This document shows positions 19,922-27,619 of a DNA stretch of 64,000 bases, in pieces. The notes beneath the pieces were generated by a model. That model saw only the letters and a list, made by a program, of their open reading frames with translations. It was not told the DNA's origin and made no database searches. A program made the position numbers and the translations under genes. This DNA is from Zhihengliuella sp. GTDB lineage: Bacteria; Actinomycetota; Actinomycetes; Actinomycetales; Micrococcaceae. Location: the NCBI RefSeq assembly GCF_031178195.1, contig NZ_JAPSJL010000008.1, positions 1-64,000 on the forward strand, written 5' to 3'. Position 1 is the stretch's first letter. Every line of letters begins with the position of its first letter.

Positions 19922-21511
19922 GTGGTCCAACAGAGCTCCCCGCCGGCCGAGGCCCAGGCCCGGGCTTCCGCACGACGGCCCGCCATCGGCGGAGTCATGT
20001 ACGCCTCCGTCGGGCTCATCGCGGTGTTCGTCCTCTGGGCGTCCATCTCCCCGGAGAGCCTCGGCTCCGCCATGGGCTCGTCCATGGCCTGGGTCGCCGA
20101 GACCATCGGCTGGAGCTATCTGGTGGTCCCGCTGCTGTGCATCGGACTGCTGGTCTACCTCTTCTTCAGCCGGTACGCCGACGTGCGGCTCGGATCCGAC
20201 GACGCCCGGCCCGAGTACAGCACGTGGTCCTGGCTCGCGATGATCCTCGCCGCCGTCATGGGCATCGGCCTGGTCAGCTACGGCGTGGCGGAACCGATCT
20301 CCCACTTCATGGCGCCCCCGCACGGCCTCGCCGAACCGGAGACCATGGACGCCGCCGTCCGCGCCCTGCAGTTCAGCTACTTCGACTGGGGGCCACACGC
20401 CTGGGCCGTCTTCGGCGTCTTCGGGCTGGCCATCGGCTACTCCACGCACCGCAAGGGGCGCCCGGGCCTCGTGTCCCCAATGCTGCGGCCCGTCCTCGGC
20501 CGGCTCGTGGACGGCTGGTTCGGCAAGGCGATCGACGTGTTCGCGGTCATCGCCACGCTGTTCGGCACCACCACCTCGCTCGGCCTCGGGGCCTCGCAGA
20601 TCAACGAGGGACTCGCGCGGACGTTCGGGCTGCCGAGCGGCCTCAGCATGCAGATCGTCATCATCGCGGTGATCACCGTGCTCTTCACCGTGTCGGCGCT
20701 GACCGGCGTCAGCCGAGGCATCAAGTACATCAGTCAGACGACCATGGCCGCGTCCATGATCATGGCCCTGTTCGTCCTGTTCGCCGGACCCACCAACTTC
20801 GTCACCAATCTGTTCTTCCGCTCGGTCGGCCGCTACTTCAACGACTTCTTCGCCATGAGCCTCACGACGCCCACGACGCCGGCGGACATGGAGTGGATGC
20901 AGTGGTGGACGTACTTCATGATGGCGTGGTGGCTCAGCTGGGGCGCCTTCGTCGGCATCTTCCTCGCGAAGATCTCCCGCGGCCGCACCATCCGCCAGTT
21001 CGTCGCCGGCACGCTCGGCGTACCGACTCTGGTGTTCTTCGCCTGGTTCGCGATCTTCGGCGGGTCGGCCATCAACTTCGACCTGCAGGGCGCGGGCATC
21101 GGCGCCGCGACCACGGAGAACATCAATTCCGCGTTCTTCTCGCTCCTGGACCAGCTGCCGCTGACGCACTTCATGTCGATCGTGACCGTGCTGCTGGTGG
21201 TCCTGTTCTTCATCTCGGGCGCTGACTCCAACACGTTCGTCCTGAGCACCCTGTCCTCGAACGGGGACCTGAATCCGCGCAAGCCCGTGCTGACCCTGTG
21301 GGGCGGGCTGACCGGCCTCTGCGCCGTGCTCCTGCTGATCGTCGGGGGGCTCAACGCATTGCAGCAGGCGGCCATGCTCTCCGCCCTGCCCTTCACCATC
21401 ATCGTCGGACTGCTCGGCATCTCGCTGGTGATCGAGCTGCGCCAGGACCCCGAGTTCAAGCTCCTCCGCCGGGCCCGGCTGCGGGAACTGGTGGCCCGGG
21501 ACCAGGACTGA
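19922..21511 (+). CDS. BCCT family (betaine/carnitine/choline) transporter
   Basis: GVAEPISHFMAPP, DWGPHAWAVFG, WWLSWGAFVGIFLAKISRGRTIRQFV; GTG start. Confidence 0.92.
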   Translation: MVQQSSPPAEAQARASARRPAIGGVMYASVGLIAVFVLWASISPESLGSAMGSSMAWVAETIGWSYLVVPLLCIGLLVYLFFSRYADVRLGSDDARPEYSTWSWLAMILAAVMGIGLVSYGVAEPISHFMAPPHGLAEPETMDAAVRALQFSYFDWGPHAWAVFGVFGLAIGYSTHRKGRPGLVSPMLRPVLGRLVDGWFGKAIDVFAVIATLFGTTTSLGLGASQINEGLARTFGLPSGLSMQIVIIAVITVLFTVSALTGVSRGIKYISQTTMAASMIMALFVLFAGPTNFVTNLFFRSVGRYFNDFFAMSLTTPTTPADMEWMQWWTYFMMAWWLSWGAFVGIFLAKISRGRTIRQFVAGTLGVPTLVFFAWFAIFGGSAINFDLQGAGIGAATTENINSAFFSLLDQLPLTHFMSIVTVLLVVLFFISGADSNTFVLSTLSSNGDLNPRKPVLTLWGGLTGLCAVLLLIVGGLNALQQAAMLSALPFTIIVGLLGISLVIELRQDPEFKLLRRARLRELVARDQD

Positions 21512-21524
21512 TTGAACTCATGGC

Positions 21525-21579
21525 GCGGGACCGCGTGCCGCGTCAGCCCTCCAGGTGCTGGCGCGGCACGCGGTCCCGC
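21525..21579. terminator. 18-bp perfect inverted repeat between convergent BCCT and thioesterase genes; right arm lies inside the thioesterase coding end
   Basis: gcgggaccgcgtgccgcg / cgcggcacgcggtcccgc, 19-nt loop. Confidence 0.7.
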
Positions 21580-21965
21580 TCGTATGTGATCTCGGTGTAG
21601 CCGTGCGGGGCGGGCTGCCCGTCCTCGCCGAGGTTGACGAACACCAGCTTCTCGATCGTCAGGATCGACTGGCGCGTGAACATGTTCCGGACCTCGGCCC
21701 GCATGGTCAGGGACGTGCGACCGAAGTGCGTGGCGGCCAGCCCCATCTCGATCAGGTCGCCCTGCTGGGCCGAGCTGACGAAGTTGATCTCCGACATGTA
21801 CTTGGTCACCGCGCGCCCGTTGCCGAGCTGGATGATCGCGTAGATCGCCGCCTCCTCGTCGATCCAGCGCAGGAGCGAGCCGCCGAAGAGCGTGCCGTTC
21901 GCGTTGAGGTCCTCGGGCCGGACCCACTTGCGGGTGTGGAATGAGATGTCGCCGTTCTCTGGCAT
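21543..21965 (-). CDS. hotdog-fold acyl-CoA thioesterase
   Basis: VRPEDLNANGTLFGGSLLRWIDEEAAIYA..GRAVTKYMSEINFVSSAQQGDLIE. Confidence 0.88.
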   Translation of the reverse strand: MPENGDISFHTRKWVRPEDLNANGTLFGGSLLRWIDEEAAIYAIIQLGNGRAVTKYMSEINFVSSAQQGDLIEMGLAATHFGRTSLTMRAEVRNMFTRQSILTIEKLVFVNLGEDGQPAPHGYTEITYERDRVPRQHLEG

Positions 21966-22112
21966 GGGTCGCCTGTCCTTCCGCCGTGGCCGGGAGGGCG
22001 GCGATCCGCCGCGGACACCGTTCCGGCCGCCGGATTCCTCACCCTAGCCATTGCCGTCCGGCCGCGGCAGACCCTGCGCGGGAGATCACAGCCGCAGCGG
22101 AACACCACGACG

Positions 22113-22158
22113 GGCGAGGGGTACGACGGCGGTGCGCACCGCCGTCGTACCCCTCGCC
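22113..22158. terminator. 46-bp perfect palindrome downstream of the pectinesterase gene
   Basis: ggcgaggggtacgacggcggtgc|gcaccgccgtcgtacccctcgcc. Confidence 0.7.
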
Positions 22159-22176
22159 GAACGTCGGGCCCGCGAC

Positions 22177-24054
22177 CTATGCGTAGCTGAGCAGCGCGGT
22201 GCTGTCCGCCGGGGTGCCCGCCAGTTGGGGCGCCCAGCCGTCGGCGCCCCCGAGGTACCGCGCCGCGGTGTACTCCGCCGCCTCCGCGACGGAGAGCTGC
22301 GGCCGGTCCGCGCTGACGGCCGAGCCCGGGCCGCTGTTGTGGAACTCCGCGAAGCGGGCGTCCTTCCAGGAGAAGCCGCTCATGTCCGTCCACGGCGAGG
22401 CCTTGATGTGTGCCCCGAGACGGGAGTCGCGCACCAGGACCTGCGCGATCGCGTCCGGGTCGCCGCCCGGATGCCACGGTCGGCCGAGGTGCACGGTGCC
22501 GCGCGAGGCCGGCGAGGTGAACTCGCAGCCGTCGAACAGGTAGCCGTGCTGGATAGACTGGTCCACGCTGTTCGCAGTGACGTACCCGTTGTTCGCCTCG
22601 CCGCGGTCCAGCGAGACGATCCGGCAGGAGTCGAACACGGCGGTGCCGCGGCCGAAGATGAAGTCAACGTCCCCCTCCACGTAGCAGGAGTCGAAGAGGA
22701 AGCGCGCCTGGACGCCCGTGTCCGGCGAGTTCACGTAGAGCGTGTCCTGGTTGCCCAGGCAGCGCACGTTGCGCAGCACCGAGTAGTCGCCCGCGAGCCG
22801 CAGCGCGACCGCCTGGCGGCTGGTGATCTCCGGGTGCGCGTCCTCGTCGAAGTCGTTGGCGAACGTCAGGTTCTCCGCGTGGAAGTAGGCGGCGTCGACC
22901 CGGATGGACGTGCTGCCCGTGGTCCCGTACGTGCCGCCGTCCGGGTGCGGGGTGCCGGACGCATTGTTGTAGACCAGTACCGTGTCCTCCGGCGTCGAGC
23001 CGAGGCCGAGGAACGTGACGCGCTGCTTGTCCGAGCGCACGCGGACGACTTCGCGGTACTCGCCCGGCTGGATCCGGATGACGGTGCGCGTCCCGCTGTA
23101 GGACGGGACGGCGTCGACGGCGGCCTGCACGGACGTGTAGTCACCGCTGGGGCCGACGTCGAGGATCCGCACCTCGTCCACGGGCCGTTCCGGCGGCCAG
23201 TAGGTCTCGGTGAGCGGGTCGATCTCCATGTCGAGGCGCGTGAACCAGCTACCCGGCGTGATGCCCTGCGCCACGAGGTCGCGGGCCACGAGCCGGGCTA
23301 CGGCGAGCGCGCCGACCGCGTGGAAGTGCGTGTTGTCCTCGCTGCCGTCAGGGAACTGGGGGTGCTCGCCGGGGGCGAGGTGCAGGAAGTGGGACAGGGT
23401 CCCCTCCGGCCCGAGCTGCTGCCACAGCCGCAGCGACAGCTCGGTCAGGTCGACGAGCGGCGTGCCCGTCGCCTCGGCGAGCTCGCGCATCGCCCGCGGG
23501 TACTCGCTGTGGGACGTGCGGGCGTTGCCCGCCGCGTCGAATCGGCGCCGCTCCACCGGGGTGACCAGGACGGGGTCCGCCCCACGCGAGTGCGCTCCGT
23601 CGATGTAGCGGGTCAGATACTCCTTGTAGGTGGTGTCCGGGTCGGTACCGCGGTTCGGGTCGGTCGTCTTGGAATCGTTGTGCCCGAAGGAGATGAGCAG
23701 GGTGTCTCCCGGCTGCATCAGGGGCAGCACGGTGTCCAGCTTGCCGGCGTCCGCGAAGCTCTTGGACGAGGCGCCGGACCACGCGTAGTCGAACACGGAT
23801 GCCTTGCCGCCGGTCAGCAGCGGCAGGGCCTGGCCCCAGCCTGTGCGGGGGCGCAGACCGTGCTCGTAGGCGCTGGCCGTCGAGTCCCCGACGACGAACA
23901 CCACGGGGTCGCGGCGCGGGGCGGCCGACGTCGAGGCCGTCGTCGGGGCGGCGGGCCCGGCCAACGCGCCCTGGGCGCCGACGAGGACCGCGGAGCCGGC
24001 GGCCAGGCCGAGGGTGCGCAGGATGGCGCGGCGGGAGAGCGTGAGGACGTCCAT
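22177..24054 (-). CDS. Tat-exported SGNH (rhamnogalacturonan acetylesterase-like, CE12) + pectin methylesterase (CE8) fusion
   Basis: SRRAILRTLGLAAGSAV signal; FVVGDSTASAYE..SFGHNDSK; then DYTSVQAAVDAVP, ALRLAGDYSVLRNVRCLGNQDTLY, GDVDFIFGRGTAVFD, LGRPW. Confidence 0.9.
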   Translation of the reverse strand: MDVLTLSRRAILRTLGLAAGSAVLVGAQGALAGPAAPTTASTSAAPRRDPVVFVVGDSTASAYEHGLRPRTGWGQALPLLTGGKASVFDYAWSGASSKSFADAGKLDTVLPLMQPGDTLLISFGHNDSKTTDPNRGTDPDTTYKEYLTRYIDGAHSRGADPVLVTPVERRRFDAAGNARTSHSEYPRAMRELAEATGTPLVDLTELSLRLWQQLGPEGTLSHFLHLAPGEHPQFPDGSEDNTHFHAVGALAVARLVARDLVAQGITPGSWFTRLDMEIDPLTETYWPPERPVDEVRILDVGPSGDYTSVQAAVDAVPSYSGTRTVIRIQPGEYREVVRVRSDKQRVTFLGLGSTPEDTVLVYNNASGTPHPDGGTYGTTGSTSIRVDAAYFHAENLTFANDFDEDAHPEITSRQAVALRLAGDYSVLRNVRCLGNQDTLYVNSPDTGVQARFLFDSCYVEGDVDFIFGRGTAVFDSCRIVSLDRGEANNGYVTANSVDQSIQHGYLFDGCEFTSPASRGTVHLGRPWHPGGDPDAIAQVLVRDSRLGAHIKASPWTDMSGFSWKDARFAEFHNSGPGSAVSADRPQLSVAEAAEYTAARYLGGADGWAPQLAGTPADSTALLSYA

Positions 24055-25454
24055 CAGCGATCACCCTCCGGGCTTCCGGCGGTGAGGATGGGTCCGGCCG
24101 TGCGCTCGAGCAGCGCCGGCAGCGCCTGCGGGGCGTGGACCGTGGTGCGCAGCTCCGGGGTCCACGACGTGTCCACGGCGAGCTGCTGGGAGGCGTCGAC
24201 GGAGGCGTTGTGGGCGGCCAGCAGATCCGTCCTCTCCCCGTCCACCAGGTTGTTCGCGGTGTAGATGCCGGTGCCCCGCCAGTTCTTGATGACGCTGGAG
24301 GCCTCGACGCCCTCGATCGCGTTGTCGGTGACGTGCAGGTGGGACTCGGCGCCGGCGCCGAAGAGGTAGCTGTACTCGACCGGTGCGTCGTCGGTGGAGA
24401 CGAAGTGGTTGTTGTAGACGTCGACCTGGCCGTAGCGGACGCGCGGGGCGCGCTGGCCGATGTCCTCGAACACATTGTGGTGGAGGGTGACCTTCAGCTT
24501 CCCGGGGTCGCCGCGGGTCGGCGAGTCGGTGGAGCCGATCAGCATCAGCTTGTCGTGGTCCTCGAACCGGTTGTAGGACATGGTCACGTAGTTGGAGCCG
24601 TTGGTGACGTCGACGGCGCCGTCGTGCATCTGGAAGGGGCGGCCGAAGTACTCGGGGAGCTCGTCGTCGAAGTTCGGCGCGTCGGTGAACGTGCTGTGGT
24701 CGATCCAGACGTTGGTGGAGCCGTTGATGACCTGCAGCAGGTCGTACTCGCTGTTCCAGCTGCCGGTGTCGCCGTCGGTGGGGTCCCAGGCGGGGAAGCA
24801 GTCCTTGGAGTCGCTGATGGTCAGGTTGCGGACGATCACGTTGTGCTCGCCGTTGATGCGGAGGGCGGCGCCCGTGATGCCGCTGTCCGGGTCGGCCCCG
24901 ACGAGGGTGGTGTTGCTGGGGATGTCCCAGCGGATGTAGTCCTGCTGATGGCTCGCGGCAGCCTGCCGCGCCTCCTCCTGCGGCCCGGCGGGATCCTCCT
25001 CCCAGCCCCAGACGGCGGGGTCGTAGGCGGCGAGGTAGGCCTCGAGGCTGTACCCGGTGCCCCCGGCGTAGGCGTCGCAGGTCTGCGGGGCGCCGCCGGC
25101 GTCCTCGCTGGCGTCGATGACGCCGTGGACGCGGATGATCTTCTCGTCGTCGCCGGCCTCGAGGGCGGCGAGCAGCTCGGCCCGGAAGTCGACGTCGTAC
25201 ACGCGGTCCGCCGCCGCGGCTGCTCCGCCGGTAGTGCCGCCGTCGGCCGAGGCCCAGCCGTCGCCGTCGGGCAGGACCTGCCGCTCGAGCGGCGTGCGGG
25301 CCGTCTGGCCCGTCGGGTCCGCCTGGGTGCTGGGCGCCCCCGTGGCGGCCGCGGCGCCCGTGCCGAGGAGGGCCGCCGCGAGGAGGACGGCCGCCGCGGT
25401 GCGGGCGGGATGGATGGGAGTGCCGTGCGTTGCCGTGCTGCTTCGCCGTGCCAT
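24054..25454 (-). CDS. secreted pectate lyase (PL1 family)
   Basis: Signal peptide; VIVRNLTISD, NVWIDHSTFTD, DGAVDVTNGSNYVTMSYNRFEDHDKLMLIGSTD, LHHNVFEDIGQRAPRVRYGQVDVYNN. Confidence 0.92.
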   Translation of the reverse strand: MARRSSTATHGTPIHPARTAAAVLLAAALLGTGAAAATGAPSTQADPTGQTARTPLERQVLPDGDGWASADGGTTGGAAAAADRVYDVDFRAELLAALEAGDDEKIIRVHGVIDASEDAGGAPQTCDAYAGGTGYSLEAYLAAYDPAVWGWEEDPAGPQEEARQAAASHQQDYIRWDIPSNTTLVGADPDSGITGAALRINGEHNVIVRNLTISDSKDCFPAWDPTDGDTGSWNSEYDLLQVINGSTNVWIDHSTFTDAPNFDDELPEYFGRPFQMHDGAVDVTNGSNYVTMSYNRFEDHDKLMLIGSTDSPTRGDPGKLKVTLHHNVFEDIGQRAPRVRYGQVDVYNNHFVSTDDAPVEYSYLFGAGAESHLHVTDNAIEGVEASSVIKNWRGTGIYTANNLVDGERTDLLAAHNASVDASQQLAVDTSWTPELRTTVHAPQALPALLERTAGPILTAGSPEGDR

Positions 25455-25522
25455 GGAGGGTCTCGTCTCTTTCCGTCGTTGGAAGGGAAACTGCGGCGCT
25501 CCAGCGGGCCGACGAGCGGTGA

Positions 25523-25538
25523 TGTGACCCCCGTCACC
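25523..25538. promoter_or_regulatory. candidate CRP/GlxR-type site upstream of pectate lyase
   Basis: TGTGA-cccccg-TCACC vs TGTGA-N6-TCACA. Confidence 0.45.
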
Positions 25539-25565
25539 GGAAGAGCGCTGCTCAGGAACCTAACA

Positions 25566-25577
25566 GCAAGCGCTTTC
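25566..25577. promoter_or_regulatory. candidate LacI-family operator upstream of pectate lyase
   Basis: gcAAGCGCTTtc palindrome core. Confidence 0.4.
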
Positions 25578-25619
25578 CCAGCGGGAGGGTCGATGCCTGA
25601 TCGGTACGGCACGAGTCCC

Positions 25620-25832
25620 TCAGGGTTCGTCGTCCACCCACTCCAGAATGTCGCCCGGCTGGCACTCCAGGACCCGGCAGATGGCCTCGAGCGTGCTGAA
25701 CCGGATGGCCTTGGCGCGGCCGTTCTTGAGGACCGCGACGTTCGCCGGGGTCAGGCCCACCCGCTCGGCGAACTCGCCCACCGGCATCTTGCGCCTGGCC
25801 AGCTCGACGTCGAGCCGCACGACGATCGCCAT
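25620..25832 (-). CDS. Xre/Cro-type (YozG-like) HTH regulator
   Basis: MAIVVRLDVELARRKMPVGEFAERVGLTPANVAVLKNGRAKAIRFSTLEAICRVLECQPGDILEWVDDEP. Confidence 0.88.
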   Translation of the reverse strand: MAIVVRLDVELARRKMPVGEFAERVGLTPANVAVLKNGRAKAIRFSTLEAICRVLECQPGDILEWVDDEP

Positions 25833-26347
25833 CAGATCACCCCTTCCATGTCGGTGCGCAGACGGGTGGCCTGGCGCAGCAGGGCGCGCATCACGAGCAT
25901 GAGCAGGAAGAGGACCAGCCCGCCGAGCCCGACGACGCCGATCGCGATCACCAGGCCCGGAGCGACCCCGTCGTCGGAGCCGAAGTACGCCACGAGCCCG
26001 GCGAAGAGGCCGAGGCAGCCCCAGAGGACCAGTGCGACGGCGATCGCCCACAGGATGCCGTCCACCCAGCGGAACGCACTCTCCGAGAAGATCTCGCCCT
26101 CCTTGACCATGGAGAGCAACCGCCAGGTGCATCCGAGGACCACCTGGACGCAGAGGATCTCCACGATGAAGAACGCGATGAAGGGGATTCGCAGGGCGGC
26201 GGCGGGCGTTCCGTCCTCGCCCATGTCGTGGAACTGGCCGGGGACCATGAGGCACTGCGCCACCAGGAGGCCCGCGAACAGCAGGACCATGAGCACGCGG
26301 AGCGGCGTGACGAGTCGGTTGTCGATCATGGGTTGATTCTCGATCAC
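25832..26347 (-). CDS. DUF2975 family membrane protein
   Basis: TM-rich, overlaps an Xre-like HTH gene (canonical pair); start could be the internal Met at ~26329. Confidence 0.75.
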   Translation of the reverse strand: MIENQPMIDNRLVTPLRVLMVLLFAGLLVAQCLMVPGQFHDMGEDGTPAAALRIPFIAFFIVEILCVQVVLGCTWRLLSMVKEGEIFSESAFRWVDGILWAIAVALVLWGCLGLFAGLVAYFGSDDGVAPGLVIAIGVVGLGGLVLFLLMLVMRALLRQATRLRTDMEGVI

Positions 26348-26376
26348 AACCTATCGAAAGTCAACAGATAGTCTTC

Positions 26377-26949
26377 TCAGATCGCTTCTGCCGGACTGGC
26401 TACCTCGAGGACGGCTCGGATGTAGTCATCGCCGAAATCGACACGCGTCAAATGCCTGAACTTCACCTTCGTGAGGTAGTCATTCCAAGTACAGTCCGGA
26501 TCGATCATCCTCACCAGGATCGATTTCTGCCCCACCTCGGTCGGCGCCGCGATCCACAGCATGTCCGGCCGTCGGGCCTCCTCATGCAGAGCCAGGGCGG
26601 GAACCTGCCGTGCGATGCCGGCGAGGAACCCTGCGGGATCACTGAGGTCGAGGGGGCCGGCCGGCGCGGACGGCGGCCAGGTGTGGCCCGTCCGGAGGGC
26701 CGGCAGGAACGTGGGATCGACCTTGACCCGGCGGATGTCCTCGAGACGCAGGAGCGTGAACCCGTCGAAATAGGCAGCGTCCCGCAATGATGCGAGCAAG
26801 ACCCAACGCGCTCCGATATCGAGCACGATGCCCTCCACCCGCTCCTGCGGATCGAACCGGCGCCTGACGGCGACCGGCACTTGCTCGGCCGCCGACCGCC
26901 GCAAGCGAGCGCGGATCTTCTGAGGCGACATGCTCTTCTTCACCGCCAC
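26377..26949 (-). CDS. hypothetical protein
   Basis: Complete 190-aa ORF, no family recognised. Confidence 0.55.
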   Translation of the reverse strand: MAVKKSMSPQKIRARLRRSAAEQVPVAVRRRFDPQERVEGIVLDIGARWVLLASLRDAAYFDGFTLLRLEDIRRVKVDPTFLPALRTGHTWPPSAPAGPLDLSDPAGFLAGIARQVPALALHEEARRPDMLWIAAPTEVGQKSILVRMIDPDCTWNDYLTKVKFRHLTRVDFGDDYIRAVLEVASPAEAI

Positions 26950-26998
26950 ATCGTCCCATGAGCCAAGCGGCTACTGGCCGTCGTCTCAGACTCATGAA

Positions 26999-27424
26999 CT
27001 AGTGCTCGGTAAAGGTGAACGTGCTTCGACGCAGTCTCCAACGTCGAGCGCTGGTCTCGATCGTCAGTGTAGGGACCGGACGTCGTCGAATGAGACTTGG
27101 CCGGTAGGTGATCTGGGCTTCCGCCCGCAAATAAGCGAGGACGAGATGAGCGAGTTCGCGAATCTCGTCCGCCTTCTCCTCTTCGTCGTCGCCATAGTCG
27201 AAGAGAATTGCACCGACATCCAAGTCCAGGATCCGAGCATCGAACCATTCGTAGGTGGCGCGCAGCTCAGCACGCCGAACCCGCCCATCGGGGCCTGCGT
27301 GTGCGCTCAGCTGGAGGCCGTGCATATGCGAGGAGTCGGACGCGAGGTCCTGCCAGGTCACGGGCTCGCCATCGAAGACCTCGGCCACAACCCGGTGCAG
27401 GAGTTCTCGGATGTTGATGGTCAC
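26999..27424 (-). CDS. hypothetical acidic protein
   Basis: Complete 141-aa ORF, start MTINIRELLHRVVAEVFDGEPVTW; no family recognised. Confidence 0.6.
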   Translation of the reverse strand: MTINIRELLHRVVAEVFDGEPVTWQDLASDSSHMHGLQLSAHAGPDGRVRRAELRATYEWFDARILDLDVGAILFDYGDDEEEKADEIRELAHLVLAYLRAEAQITYRPSLIRRRPVPTLTIETSARRWRLRRSTFTFTEH

Positions 27425-27473
27425 GGCTCAAGCTTGGCACGGGTTTCGGCGACTCCGGCCAGAGAACGACCAT

Positions 27474-27530
27474 CGACGTCGCACTCCTGCAGGCCTCCGG
27501 GGCCGGAGGGATGCAGGAGTGCGACGTCGG
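27474..27530. terminator. long interrupted hairpin downstream of hpt
   Basis: cgacgtcgcactcctgca ... tgcaggagtgcgacgtcg (18-bp perfect outer stem) with inner cctccgg/ccggagg stem. Confidence 0.7.
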
Positions 27531-27619
27531 TGGTTCACGGCTGCACGGCTGCGACGCCGATGAAGCGCAGCTGCAGGATCACGACCTCGATGCCGCGGTC
27601 GCGGCCGGGCCGCGGACGC

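Noticed and set aside
26351-26371. CTATC-N11-GATAG inverted repeat upstream of the DUF2975/Xre pair as an operator
   Set aside because: Short half-sites; plausible but not distinguishable from chance here.
10302-27530. Prophage, integron or transposon origin for the island
   Set aside because: No integrase, transposase, phage gene, tRNA or clear flanking direct repeat was found by reading.
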